NCBI RefSeq assembly: GCF_028747205.1
Contig: NZ_CP112880.1
Coordinates: 3,100,001-3,164,000, forward strand
Source: Streptomyces sp. CA-278952
GTDB taxonomy: Bacteria; Actinomycetota; Actinomycetes; Streptomycetales; Streptomycetaceae
Length of the DNA stretch: 64,000 nucleotides
Direction: 5' to 3'
A program made the position numbers and the translations under genes. Numbering within the stretch: position 1 is the first letter of the stretch; every line of letters begins with the position of its first letter. Shown here piece by piece: positions 7,930-16,169 of this stretch. A model generated the notes under the pieces. That model was not told where the DNA came from. It ran no database searches and worked only from the letters and a program-made list of their open reading frames with translations.

Positions 7930-7973
7930 TCAGCGGCGGGACTCCTGGCGGGAACCGCACGTCCGGACACGAG

Positions 7974-8008
7974 GAAGCCCCCGACCGGAAGAACCGGTCG
8001 GGGGCTTC
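7974..8008. terminator. Bidirectional terminator between the SDR-like gene and tRNA-Tyr
   Basis: A perfect 15-base-pair stem, starting GAAGCCCCCGACCGG, closes an AAGAA loop. It lies between two convergent units. Confidence 0.85.
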
Positions 8009-8015
8009 GTTCGCG

Positions 8016-8097
<82 letters not shown>

Positions 8098-8259
8098 TCG
8101 AACGACGCGTTGGATCTCGTGGTGAGCTCCTTGGCGACGACGTAAACGATACCTGATGGCCAGGGGTGCTCCGCCACCTGATTGATCAGCGGCCCCCGGG
8201 GGCGGTGGTGGCTAGGCTTGCGCTGTATCCCCAGCATTCGACGCAAGGAGCCACACGTC

Positions 8260-8748
8260 ATGGCCGACTCCAGTTTCGACATCGTCTCGAAGGTCGAGCG
8301 GCAGGAGGTCGACAACGCCCTCAACCAGGCCGCCAAGGAGATCTCCCAGCGTTACGACTTCAAGGGCACGGGCGCCTCGATCTCGTGGTCGAGCGAGAAG
8401 ATTCTGATGGAGGCGAACGGCGAGGAGCGCGTCAAGGCCATCCTCGACATCTTCCAGTCCAAGCTGATCAAGCGCGGTATCTCGCTGAAGTCGCTGGACG
8501 CCGGTGAGCCGCAGCTCTCCGGCAAGGAGTACAAGATCTTCGCCACGATCGAGGAAGGCATCTCCCAGGACAACGCCAAGAAGGTGGCGAAGATCATCCG
8601 CGACGAGGGGCCCAAGGGCGTCAAGGCGCAGGTCCAGGGTGACGAGCTGCGGGTCAGCTCGAAGAGCCGGGACGACCTTCAGGCCGTGCAGGCGCTGCTG
8701 AAGGGGCAGGACTTCGACTTCGCGGTGCAGTTCGTGAACTACCGGTGA
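8260..8748 (+). CDS. YajQ-family nucleotide-binding protein
   Basis: The 162-residue protein has the full YajQ length and signature. It begins [12 protein letters not shown] and continues with [16 protein letters not shown] and [15 protein letters not shown]. It ends [10 protein letters not shown], as the family does. Two ferredoxin-like halves are expected. Xanthomonas YajQ members bind cyclic di-GMP and act with a transcription factor; whether that holds in Streptomyces is not shown. AAGGAG lies nine bases before the ATG. It is a single gene divergent from tRNA-Tyr. Confidence 0.93.
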   Translation: MADSSFDIVSKVERQEVDNALNQAAKEISQRYDFKGTGASISWSSEKILMEANGEERVKAILDIFQSKLIKRGISLKSLDAGEPQLSGKEYKIFATIEEGISQDNAKKVAKIIRDEGPKGVKAQVQGDELRVSSKSRDDLQAVQALLKGQDFDFAVQFVNYR

Positions 8749-8965
8749 TCAACCGCGTCGATCCGTACGGGCGTTGCCGGATCGCTTGAGCCGAACCGAG
8801 CCGAGCCGAGCTGAGCACAACGGGGGCACACCGCCGAGGCCGACCTCGACGGCGTGCCTCTTCGCGTGCCGGGGCCCGGGGCGCGGGCGCGATGTCCGAA
8901 TACCGCCGGTGGGGGCGGAGTGAGCGGGCGCAGACTGGCTGTACCGACCGGGGAAGTGAGAAGGC

Positions 8966-9499
8966 ATGACGACGACGGTGTACACGCGGGTCGAGAGTCC
9001 GCTGGGCGAGCTGCTGCTGGTCGGCGAGACGGTGGCGGACGGGCCGGATGCGGCTGGGGCAGCCGGGGTGGCCGGTGTCCGGCTGCGCTCATTGTCGATG
9101 CCCGGTCAGAAGGGCGGCACGGTCGTCCAGGACGGCTGGCTCCACGCCCCAGAGCCGTTCGCGGAGGTCGTCCGGCAGTTGGAGGCGTACTTCGCGGGGC
9201 GCTCGACGCGGTTCGACGTGCCGCTGACGGAGGGAACGGGCACGGAGTTCCAGCGGCGGGTCTGGGCGGTGCTGGAGTCGATCCCCTACGGGAGCACGGT
9301 GTCGTACGGGGAGGTCGCGGCGCTGGTCGGGGCCTCGGGTGCGGGGGTGCGGGCGGTGGGCACGGCGATCGGGCGCAATCCGTTGCTGGTCGTGCGGCCG
9401 TGTCACCGGGTGATCGGGGCGGACGGGGCGTTGCGGGGGTACGCGGGCGGGCTGGATCGGAAGAAGCTGCTGTTGGGGATCGAGGGCGGGGCGGGCTGA
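8966..9499 (+). CDS. ogt: Methylated-DNA--protein-cysteine methyltransferase (Ogt type)
   Basis: This suicide repair protein transfers alkyl groups from O6-alkylguanine to its own cysteine. In its 177 residues the DNA-binding wing EFQRRVWAVLESIPYG and VSYGEVAALVG lead to GTAIGRNPL and the active site PCHRVIG, with acceptor Cys146. It lacks an Ada-type N-terminal domain. The start codon of alkB lies four bases after its stop, so the two repair genes for alkylation damage form one unit. No Ada-like regulator is visible next to it. Confidence 0.95.
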   Translation: MTTTVYTRVESPLGELLLVGETVADGPDAAGAAGVAGVRLRSLSMPGQKGGTVVQDGWLHAPEPFAEVVRQLEAYFAGRSTRFDVPLTEGTGTEFQRRVWAVLESIPYGSTVSYGEVAALVGASGAGVRAVGTAIGRNPLLVVRPCHRVIGADGALRGYAGGLDRKKLLLGIEGGAG

Positions 9500-9502
9500 G
9501 CC

Positions 9503-10198
9503 GTGGCGCCAGGGCTTCCGCCGTCCTCGGACGGCCTGTTCCGGCGGGAGCGGAGGGTGCTCGCGCCGGGGGCCGTCCACGTCCCGGAGTGGCTGCCGGT
9601 GGAGCGGCGGGCGGAGCTGGTCGCAGCGTGCCGTCAGTGGGCGTCGGGGCCGGTCCCGTTGCGGCACACAGTGCTGCCGGGCGGTGGGGTGATGTCGGTG
9701 CGGACGGTGTGCCTGGGGTGGCACTGGCAGCCGTACCGGTACGCGCGTACGGCTGACGACGTGAACGGCGCCCGGGTGGCCGCGTTCCCGGACTGGCTCG
9801 GCGACCTGGGGCGGGCGGCGGTGGCCGAGGCGTATGGGGACGAGGATGCGGCGGAGGCGTTCGCACCGGATACCGCGCTGATCAACTTCTACGACGACGC
9901 CGCGCGGATGGGGATGCATCAGGACAAGGAGGAGCGGTCGAGCGCTCCTGTGGTGTCGTTGAGCATCGGGGCGAGGTGTGTGTTCCGCTTCGGGAACACG
10001 GAGGGACGCGGGCAGCCCTACACGGATGTGGAGTTGGCGTCCGGGGATCTGTTCGTCTTCGGCGGGCCGTCGCGTTTCGCGTTCCACGGGGTGCCGAAGG
10101 TGTACGCGGGACCGGCCGACCCGGCCGCGGGGCTGCGGGCCGGCCGGTTGAACCTGACGTTGCGGGAGACCGGGATGACGTCACGGAACGTGCGGTAG
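9503..10198 (+). CDS. alkB: Alpha-ketoglutarate-dependent dioxygenase AlkB
   Basis: AlkB removes 1-methyladenine and 3-methylcytosine lesions by oxidative demethylation. The 231-residue protein has the Fe(II) and 2-oxoglutarate ligands: HQD (His139, Asp141), His195 in FAFHGV, and the RLNLTLR motif (Arg215, Arg221) that binds the 2-oxoglutarate. NFYDDAARMGMHQD is the classic core. The GTG at 9503 directly follows the ogt stop, giving a two-gene alkylation repair operon. It is cytoplasmic. Confidence 0.95.
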   Translation: MAPGLPPSSDGLFRRERRVLAPGAVHVPEWLPVERRAELVAACRQWASGPVPLRHTVLPGGGVMSVRTVCLGWHWQPYRYARTADDVNGARVAAFPDWLGDLGRAAVAEAYGDEDAAEAFAPDTALINFYDDAARMGMHQDKEERSSAPVVSLSIGARCVFRFGNTEGRGQPYTDVELASGDLFVFGGPSRFAFHGVPKVYAGPADPAAGLRAGRLNLTLRETGMTSRNVR

Positions 10199-10251
10199 GG
10201 CGCGGTGCGCCTGCCGTTCACGGTTCCCTGCGTCCGCGTCCGCGCGCCGGG

Positions 10252-10524
10252 TCAGCGCCGTTCGCGGGAGTTGCCGAACAGCAGCCGGTAGGCGATGAGC
10301 AGGACCAGTGAGCCGGCGACGGCGGCGATCCAGGTCGGGGTGTCGTAGAAGTCGTTGCTGATGGGGCGGTCGAGGAACTTGCTGGAGAGCCAGCCTCCGA
10401 CGAAGGCCCCGGCGATGCCGATCAGCGTGGTGCCGATGATGCCGCCCGGGTCACGTCCCGGGAGGAGGATTTTCGCTATGACTCCGGCGAGCAGCCCGAG
10501 AATGATCCAACTGATGATGCCCAT
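10252..10524 (-). CDS. GlsB/YeaQ/YmgE family membrane protein
   Basis: This 90-residue, very hydrophobic protein has about three transmembrane helices and the glycine-rich family motif: GLLAGVIAKILLPGRDPGG then GIAGAFVGGWL. The family was once called transglycosylase-associated; members are often stress-induced in Gram-positive bacteria, and their molecular role is unknown. It ends 53 bases from alkB, convergent with it, and is the last gene of the leftward group that includes htpX. Confidence 0.88.
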   Translation of the reverse strand: MGIISWIILGLLAGVIAKILLPGRDPGGIIGTTLIGIAGAFVGGWLSSKFLDRPISNDFYDTPTWIAAVAGSLVLLIAYRLLFGNSRERR

Positions 10525-10627
10525 GTCGCTGCACCTACCCCTTGCCTCGTCCTGGAATCCAAGACGTCGCGGGCAGGTGTTCGGTTGCCCCGGGGCCGAC
10601 CGGGGCCGGGTCGGGGGCCTTGTCGGG

Positions 10628-11020
10628 CTACCGGGCGGCGAAGGGCTGGTCCGTGCGGACGATCTCCTTGCCGAAGGGCATGAGGGAGACGGGGATCAGC
10701 TTGAAGTTGGCGATGCCCAGGGGGATGCCGATGATCGTGATGCACAGCGCGATGCCGGTGGTGATGTGGCCGAGGGCGAGCCACCATCCGGCGAGGATCA
10801 GCCACAGGACGTTGCCCACGCAGGAGGGCGAGCCCGCGTCCCGGCGGTCGACGACGGTGTAGCCGAACGGCCAGAGGGCGTAGACGCCGATCCTGAAGGC
10901 GGCGAGCCCGAAGGGGATGCCGATGATGGTGATGCAGAGCAGGAGGCCCGCGAGCAGGTAGCCGAGGAACATCCAGAATCCGCAGAGGATCAGCCAGATG
11001 ACGTTCAGGATGGTTTTCAC
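10628..11020 (-). CDS. YccF domain-containing inner-membrane protein
   Basis: The 130-residue protein is an internal duplication. Each half has a WLIL-x-G-x-W-x3-LG helix, then [11 protein letters not shown] or [11 protein letters not shown], then a proline-glycine ending. Four transmembrane segments are expected. YccF function is not established. The GTG start overlaps the htpX stop by four bases (GTGA), so it is co-translated with the HtpX protease and may take part in membrane quality control; that link is inference from context. Confidence 0.88.
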   Translation of the reverse strand: MKTILNVIWLILCGFWMFLGYLLAGLLLCITIIGIPFGLAAFRIGVYALWPFGYTVVDRRDAGSPSCVGNVLWLILAGWWLALGHITTGIALCITIIGIPLGIANFKLIPVSLMPFGKEIVRTDQPFAAR

Positions 11021-11880
11021 GGGCGATGACCTGCCATCTGTTCTAGTCGGGCGATCCGCTCCGCCATCGGCGGGTGGGTGGAGAACATCTTCGCCATTCC
11101 CTGGCCGGGACGGAACGGGTTCGCGATCATCATGTGGCTCGCGGTCTCGATCCTGGGCTCGGGCGGCAGCGGGAGCTGTTTCGTCCCCGCGTCGAGCTTG
11201 CGCAGGGCACTGGCGAGGGCCAGGGGGTCGCCGGTGAGCTGGGCCCCGGAGGCGTCGGCCTCGTACTCCCGGGAGCGGCTGACGGCGAGCTGGATGACGG
11301 AGGCGGCGAGCGGTCCCAGGATCATGATCAGGAGCATGCCGAGGAGACCGGGCCCCTCGTCGTCGTTGGAGCGGCCCACCGGGATGAGCCAGGCGAAGTT
11401 GACCAGGAACATCACGACGGAGGCGAGGGCTCCGGCGACGGACGAGATGAGGATGTCCCGGTTGTAGACGTGGCTCAGCTCGTGGCCGAGGACGCCGCGC
11501 AGCTCGCGTTCGTCGAGGATCTGGAGGATGCCCTCGGTGCAGCAGACTGCGGCGTTGCGCGGGTTGCGGCCGGTGGCGAACGCGTTGGGCGCCTGCGTCG
11601 GGGAGATGTAGAGGCGCGGCATGGGCTGGCGGGCCGCCGTGGAGAGCTCGCGGACGATGCGGTAGAGCTGGGGTGCCTCGAACTCGCTGACGGGTCGGGC
11701 GCGCATGGCCCGCAGGGCGAGCTTGTCGCTGTTCCAGTAGGCGTAGGCGTTGGTGCCGACGGCTACCAGGAGCGCGACGACGAGGCCCGTGCGTCCGAAG
11801 AGACTGCCGATGACGATGATGAGTGCGGACAGTCCCCCGAGGAGTACGGCGGTCTTCAGCCCGTTGTGCCGGCGGTGCAC
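11017..11880 (-). CDS. htpX: Membrane zinc metalloprotease HtpX
   Basis: HtpX degrades misfolded membrane proteins. It has 287 residues, two N-terminal transmembrane helices (about 11-45) and the zinc site HELSH (His133, Glu134, His137). The third ligand Glu is in [10 protein letters not shown], and two further helices lie between these. The GTG at 11880 is chosen because GGAGGG precedes it by six bases and the resulting N-terminus (HRRHNGLK) is family-like; an upstream ATG would add 18 unmatched residues. It is followed by the coupled yccF-like gene. Confidence 0.93.
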   Translation of the reverse strand: MHRRHNGLKTAVLLGGLSALIIVIGSLFGRTGLVVALLVAVGTNAYAYWNSDKLALRAMRARPVSEFEAPQLYRIVRELSTAARQPMPRLYISPTQAPNAFATGRNPRNAAVCCTEGILQILDERELRGVLGHELSHVYNRDILISSVAGALASVVMFLVNFAWLIPVGRSNDDEGPGLLGMLLIMILGPLAASVIQLAVSRSREYEADASGAQLTGDPLALASALRKLDAGTKQLPLPPEPRIETASHMMIANPFRPGQGMAKMFSTHPPMAERIARLEQMAGHRP

Positions 11881-12295
11881 GGTACGCCCTCCAAGTGGTG
11901 CAGCAGGGGAACCCTTTGCATGGTGGTGCTCCACTCCCCAGTGGAGCCTCCTGTACTGGTCAACGCCAGGCGAGAGGAGCTAGTTCCCTTGTGCGTGCGG
12001 CCGGCGGGCGAGGGCGGTGCCGCGTGTTCGCGCCGGTCGGGCGCCCGGCCCCGTACGGAGTGGCGCTGGGCCGTACGGGTGGCGGGGTCCCTCGTGGTGC
12101 GATGGTCCTACGGGTCTTCGTGCGTCGCTGGGCGGTCGGTAGCTGCCGGAGGTCGGTGCTGCTGGGCGGAGGTCGGTGCCGCTGGGCGTCAGGAGCCGCC
12201 GTGCACGCGATGCCGCTGTGCGGGTCCGTGCTGCTGTGCGGGTCCGTGCTGCTGTGCGGGTCCGTGCTGCTGTGCGGGTCCGTGCTGCTGTGGGG
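11881..12295. other. Non-coding stretch upstream of htpX and downstream of mscL
   Basis: No convincing gene was found in these 415 bases. It should hold the htpX promoter near 11900-11980. It also holds two copies of a roughly 20-base GGAGGTCGGTGCYGCTGGGC repeat at about 12150-12190, and the 18-base array described separately. Confidence 0.6.
12215..12294. repeat. 18-bp tandem array abutting the mscL stop
   Basis: GCTGTGCGGGTCCGTGCT occurs four times in perfect succession (12215-12286), followed by a partial fifth copy. The array ends one base before the TGA of mscL, so it forms the very start of that gene's 3' untranslated region. Confidence 0.95.
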
Positions 12296-12763
12296 TCAGT
12301 GCTGCTGCGCGGGGAGCTTGGCGAGGGAGAGCGCTTCGGGGTCGGGCTCGACCTCGCTGGTGCAGTGGCCGCAGCGGGAGGCGACGGCGGGGATCTCGCT
12401 GAAGCAGCGGGGGCAGTCGCGGAGGGCTGCCTTGATGTTGACGGCCTCCTCCTCTTCTTCGTTGGTGAAGCGGTTCTGCACCTTGGCCATGGGGACCACG
12501 ACGCAGAAGTACAGCACCGCGGCGGTGATGAGGAAGGCGATCGCGGCGGCGATGAAGAGGCCGTACGGGAACACGACACCGTCGACTTCGTAGGAGGCCT
12601 TGCTGAAGTCTCCCGTGCCCCGCGTGGCGAGGCCGATCAGCGGCGTGATGAAGGCATTGCTGAAGCCCGTGACGACGGCGGTGAAGGCGGCCCCGACAGC
12701 GAGACCGATCGCCATCGAGATGACGTTCCCGCGCAGGATGAAGTCCTTGAACCCGTTCAGCAC
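12296..12763 (-). CDS. mscL: Large-conductance mechanosensitive channel (MscL) with C-terminal zinc ribbon
   Basis: MscL opens a wide pore under membrane tension and releases osmolytes. This 155-residue version starts LNGFKDFILRGNVISMAIG, the amphipathic N-helix and first pore helix. The periplasmic loop (about 44-62) and second helix (about 66-90) follow. Beyond VPMAKVQNRFT, where the usual C-terminal helix bundle lies, it carries CPRC and CGHC (Cys117, 120, 131, 134), a zinc-ribbon-like knuckle, and an acidic NEEEEEAV linker. A GTG start after a purine-rich leader is used. The gene lies downstream of nuoN but with a gap of 116 bases. Confidence 0.87.
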   Translation of the reverse strand: MLNGFKDFILRGNVISMAIGLAVGAAFTAVVTGFSNAFITPLIGLATRGTGDFSKASYEVDGVVFPYGLFIAAAIAFLITAAVLYFCVVVPMAKVQNRFTNEEEEEAVNIKAALRDCPRCFSEIPAVASRCGHCTSEVEPDPEALSLAKLPAQQH

Positions 12764-12879
12764 TGCTCTCTCTTTCCTCTTGCTCCCGACACGTCCACGC
12801 CGATTACGTGACGTATGCAGCCAAGACCATGCCCTGCGGCGGGGGCCCCGGGCAAACCGATCTTCGGAGGTCGGGAGGC

Positions 12880-14484
12880 TCAGAAAAGGCTGACGGAGGC
12901 GAAGCGCAGGACGGTCTGCGGGGCCCCGGAGAGCAGGATTCCGGCGGTGGCGGTGAGCACGATCGCCGTGGTGAGCGGGGCGGGGGGCCGGTGGCGGCGC
13001 GGTGGAACGAAGGCCGTGGATCCGGTGGCGGTCCCGGTGGTTTCCGGGGCGTCCTCGGGCGCCCGGAAGAGGATCGCGGTCCACTGAAGGTAGTAGTAGA
13101 GAGCGATCACCACGTTGACGGCCATGACGACGGCGAGCCAGCCGAGGCCCGCGTCGACGGCCGCGGAGAAGACGGTGACCTTCGCGAAGAGCCCGATGAT
13201 GCCGGGCGGCAGTCCGGCCAGGCAGAGCAGGAAGAACCCGAGGGCCAGGGCCGCGAGCGGACGGGTGGCGTACAGGCCCCGGTAGTCGGAGAGCCGGTTG
13301 CCGGGGTGGGTACGGGCGACGACGGCGGCGACCGCGAACGCGCCCAGGTTCACGACGGCGTACATGAGGGCGTACGCCACGGTGGAGCCGATCTGGTCGT
13401 CGCTGGAGTACGCGGCGGCGGCGATCGGGACCAGGAGGTAGCCGGCCTGGGCGACCGAGGACCAGGCGAGGAGGCGGACGGCGCTGCGGGCGCGGGCGGT
13501 GTTCTGGCGGAGGGCCGCGACGTTGCCGACGGTCATGGTGAGGGCGGCGAGGACGGCGAGTGCGGGCCCCCAGACGTCGGCGTAGGAGGGGAACGCGACG
13601 ACGGTGACCAGAATGAGCCCCGAGAACCCGACGGCCTTCCCCACGACGGAGAGATACGCGGCGATCGGGAGGGGCGCGCCGACGTAGGTGTCGGGGACCC
13701 AGAAGTGGAAGGGCGCGGCGGCGGTCTTGAAGGCGAAGCCGACGAGGGTGAGGGCGACGCCGGTCTTGGCGAGGGTGTCGAGTACCGGGGGCACGTCGTC
13801 GAGGCGGGTGGCGATCTCGGTGAGGTGCAGGGTGCCGGTGGTCGCGTACACGAAGCTGACGCCGAGCAGCATGACGGCGGTGGCGACGACGGAGGAGAGG
13901 AAGAACTTCCAGGCCGCCTCGGAGGAGCGCCGGTCGCCGCGCACGATGCCGACGAGCGCGAACGCGGGCAGCGAGGCGACTTCGAGGGCGACGACGAGCG
14001 TGGCGAGGTCGCGCGAGGCGGGCAGCAGGGCGGCCCCGGCGGCGGAGGCCAGGAGCAGGAACCAGTACTCCCCCGCCGGCAGTTTCCGGGTGTCGTCGAG
14101 CGAGAGCAGGACGGTGAGGAACGCGCCGCCGAGGACGAGGGCCTGGATGACGAGGGTGAAGTGGTCGGCGGTGTAGCTGCAGGCCTGGGTGCCGGTGGTG
14201 ACGCAGAAGGTGGCCCGGTCCCCGGCGCGCAGGGGGATCAGGAGCGCCAGGGCGGCGGCGAGGGCGGTGAGGGCGCCGTAGCCGAGGAGCCGCTTGCGGT
14301 GCGCGGGCAGGAACAGGTCGGCGACCAGGACGGCCAGGGCGGCCAGCGCCGTGAGGGTGGGGGGTGCGATGGCGAGCCAGTCGATGGACTGGACGAGGCT
14401 GGGGGCGTCGGCCGCCACGAGGATGCCGGCGGCGTCGCCGGTGCCGGGGGTCGGGCCGGGGGCGGTGCTGAGGTCCGCGGTCAC
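12880..14484 (-). CDS. nuoN: NADH-quinone oxidoreductase subunit N
   Basis: NuoN is one of three antiporter-like subunits of complex I that pump protons. The 534-residue protein has about 14 transmembrane helices, including LEVASLPAFALVGI (the TM5 Glu) and FAFKTAAAPFHFWVPDTYVGAP (TM7 Lys and broken helix). It is the last gene of the nuo operon. The GTG at 14484 overlaps the nuoM stop (GTGA) and has GGAGG six bases upstream. A roughly 30-residue Thr/Pro/Gly-rich N-terminal extension precedes the first helix. Confidence 0.95.
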   Translation of the reverse strand: MTADLSTAPGPTPGTGDAAGILVAADAPSLVQSIDWLAIAPPTLTALAALAVLVADLFLPAHRKRLLGYGALTALAAALALLIPLRAGDRATFCVTTGTQACSYTADHFTLVIQALVLGGAFLTVLLSLDDTRKLPAGEYWFLLLASAAGAALLPASRDLATLVVALEVASLPAFALVGIVRGDRRSSEAAWKFFLSSVVATAVMLLGVSFVYATTGTLHLTEIATRLDDVPPVLDTLAKTGVALTLVGFAFKTAAAPFHFWVPDTYVGAPLPIAAYLSVVGKAVGFSGLILVTVVAFPSYADVWGPALAVLAALTMTVGNVAALRQNTARARSAVRLLAWSSVAQAGYLLVPIAAAAYSSDDQIGSTVAYALMYAVVNLGAFAVAAVVARTHPGNRLSDYRGLYATRPLAALALGFFLLCLAGLPPGIIGLFAKVTVFSAAVDAGLGWLAVVMAVNVVIALYYYLQWTAILFRAPEDAPETTGTATGSTAFVPPRRHRPPAPLTTAIVLTATAGILLSGAPQTVLRFASVSLF

Positions 14485-16169
14485 GACTTGCCTCCTGCGA
14501 GGAGCTGCTGCACGGCCGGGTCGGTGAGGCCGAGGAGGACGGCGGGCCAGAGGCCGGCGAGGACGGTGAGCGCGGCGAGCGGGGTCCAGGTGGCGGCTTC
14601 GTACGTCTGGATGTCGGCGAGCTGCGGGGTGGTGGAGGCAGCGGGCCGGATGCCGGCGCCCTCGGCCGGGCGGGGGCCATCCGTGGCTTGCGGGCCGTCC
14701 GCCGCGTGCGGGGCCCGGTCGTCGGGTGAGAGCCGGGGGTGGGGCGGGTGCTCGCCCATGCAGACGCGGCGGACGACGATGAGCATGTACGCGGCGGTGA
14801 GCAGGGTGCCGAACGCGCCGATGGCCATGAAGGTGCGGAACGCGGGGCGGCTGAGGCCTTCGGCGGGGCTGTACGCGCCGAACAGGGTGAGCATCTCGCC
14901 CCAGAATCCGGCGAGTCCGGGGAGGCCGAGCGAGGCGACGGCGGCGAAGGCGAGCAGGGCGCCGAGGCGGGGCGCCCTGCCGTAGAGGGCGGCCCCGGTC
15001 GCTCCGGCGAGGGTGTCGAGGTCGGCGGTGCCGTAGCGGTCCTTGATGGCGCCGACCAGGAAGAACAGCAGGCCGGTGATGAGGCCGTGGGCGATGTTGG
15101 CGAAGAGCGCGCCGTTGACTCCGGTGGGGGTCATGGTGGCGATGCCGAGCAGGACGAAGCCCATGTGGCCGACGGACGAGTAGGCGATGAGCCGCTTGAG
15201 GTCGCCCTTGGCGCCGGTGCGGGCCAGGGCCAGGCAGGCGAGCGAGCCGTAGACGATGCCGACGACGGCGAACGCCGCGAGGTAGGGCGCGAAGGTCCGC
15301 ATGCCGTCGGGCGCGATGGGGAGCAGGATCCGGACGAATCCGTACGTTCCCATCTTCAGCAGGACGCCCGCGAGGAGCACCGACCCGACGGTGGGGGCGG
15401 CGGTGTGCGCGTCGGGGAGCCAGCTGTGCAGGGGCCACATCGGAGTCTTCACGGCGAGGCCGAGAGCGATCGCGAGTACGGCGATGACCTGCACGGATGT
15501 GGTGAGGCCCCGGCCGTTGTCAGTGGCGAGTGCCACCATGTCGAAGGTGCCGCTCTTCAACCCGATGAGGAGGATGCCGAGCAGCATGACGACCGAGCCG
15601 AGCAGCGTGTAGAGGATGAACTTCCAGGCGGCCGCCTGCCGTTGGCCGCTGCCCCAGCGGGCGATGAGGAAGTACATCGGGATGAGGACCATCTCGAAGG
15701 CGAGGAAGAAGAGCAGCAGGTCGAGGACGGCGAAGGTGGCGAGGGTGCCGGACTCCAGGACGAGGACGAGGGCGACGAAGGCCTTCGGCGAGGGGCCCGC
15801 GGGCAGCTTGAAGTAGCTGTACAGCGCGCAGAGGAAGGTCAGCAGCGCGGTCAGGACCAGGAGGGGGAGTGAGATGCCGTCGATGCCGAGGTGGATGCGG
15901 ACGTCGAGCGCCGGGATCCAGCTGATGTCGGTGGTCGCCTGCATCGTGGCGGGGTGGTCGTGGTCGAAGCCGACGGCCAGGACGATCGCGGCGATGAGGA
16001 CGGCGCCGGTGATGGTCACGCCGTGGCGGAGCACAGCCTGGTCGGGATTCTTCCCCTTGAGTCCGGGCGGTGCGGGGAGCAGGGCCGCGACGGCGCCGAG
16101 GAGTGGGGCGACGACGACGAACGCCAGAAGGAACTGCATCACGGACGCACTGATATCGATCACGGTCAC
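14481..16169 (-). CDS. nuoM: NADH-quinone oxidoreductase subunit M
   Basis: NuoM is an antiporter-like proton-pumping subunit. The 562-residue protein has FLAFEMVLIPMYFLI (conserved Glu), LAVKTPMWPLHSWLPDAHTAAPT (Lys in TM7) and KGDLKRLIAYSSVGHMGFVLLG. These are textbook NuoM segments. A non-conserved hydrophilic insert rich in Pro and Asp (SPDDRAPHAADGPQ and onward) lies in the last cytoplasmic loop. The start is taken as the GTG at 16169, which overlaps the nuoL stop; another GTG at 16163 is possible. Confidence 0.95.
   Translation of the reverse strand: MTVIDISASVMQFLLAFVVVAPLLGAVAALLPAPPGLKGKNPDQAVLRHGVTITGAVLIAAIVLAVGFDHDHPATMQATTDISWIPALDVRIHLGIDGISLPLLVLTALLTFLCALYSYFKLPAGPSPKAFVALVLVLESGTLATFAVLDLLLFFLAFEMVLIPMYFLIARWGSGQRQAAAWKFILYTLLGSVVMLLGILLIGLKSGTFDMVALATDNGRGLTTSVQVIAVLAIALGLAVKTPMWPLHSWLPDAHTAAPTVGSVLLAGVLLKMGTYGFVRILLPIAPDGMRTFAPYLAAFAVVGIVYGSLACLALARTGAKGDLKRLIAYSSVGHMGFVLLGIATMTPTGVNGALFANIAHGLITGLLFFLVGAIKDRYGTADLDTLAGATGAALYGRAPRLGALLAFAAVASLGLPGLAGFWGEMLTLFGAYSPAEGLSRPAFRTFMAIGAFGTLLTAAYMLIVVRRVCMGEHPPHPRLSPDDRAPHAADGPQATDGPRPAEGAGIRPAASTTPQLADIQTYEAATWTPLAALTVLAGLWPAVLLGLTDPAVQQLLAGGKS

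Noticed and set aside
12215..12294. Possible CRISPR array
   Set aside because: The units are 18 bp and directly abut, with no spacers, and no cas genes are present. The same applies to the arrays at 47575 and 51085.
11823..12593. Plus-strand frame with CGSVLL repeats
   Set aside because: The repeats are translation of the 18-bp DNA array; the rest is antisense to mscL and the htpX upstream region.
12808..14985. Plus-strand frame of 725 codons rich in Gly, Asp and Arg
   Set aside because: It is antisense to nuoN and nuoM, which have unmistakable family motifs.
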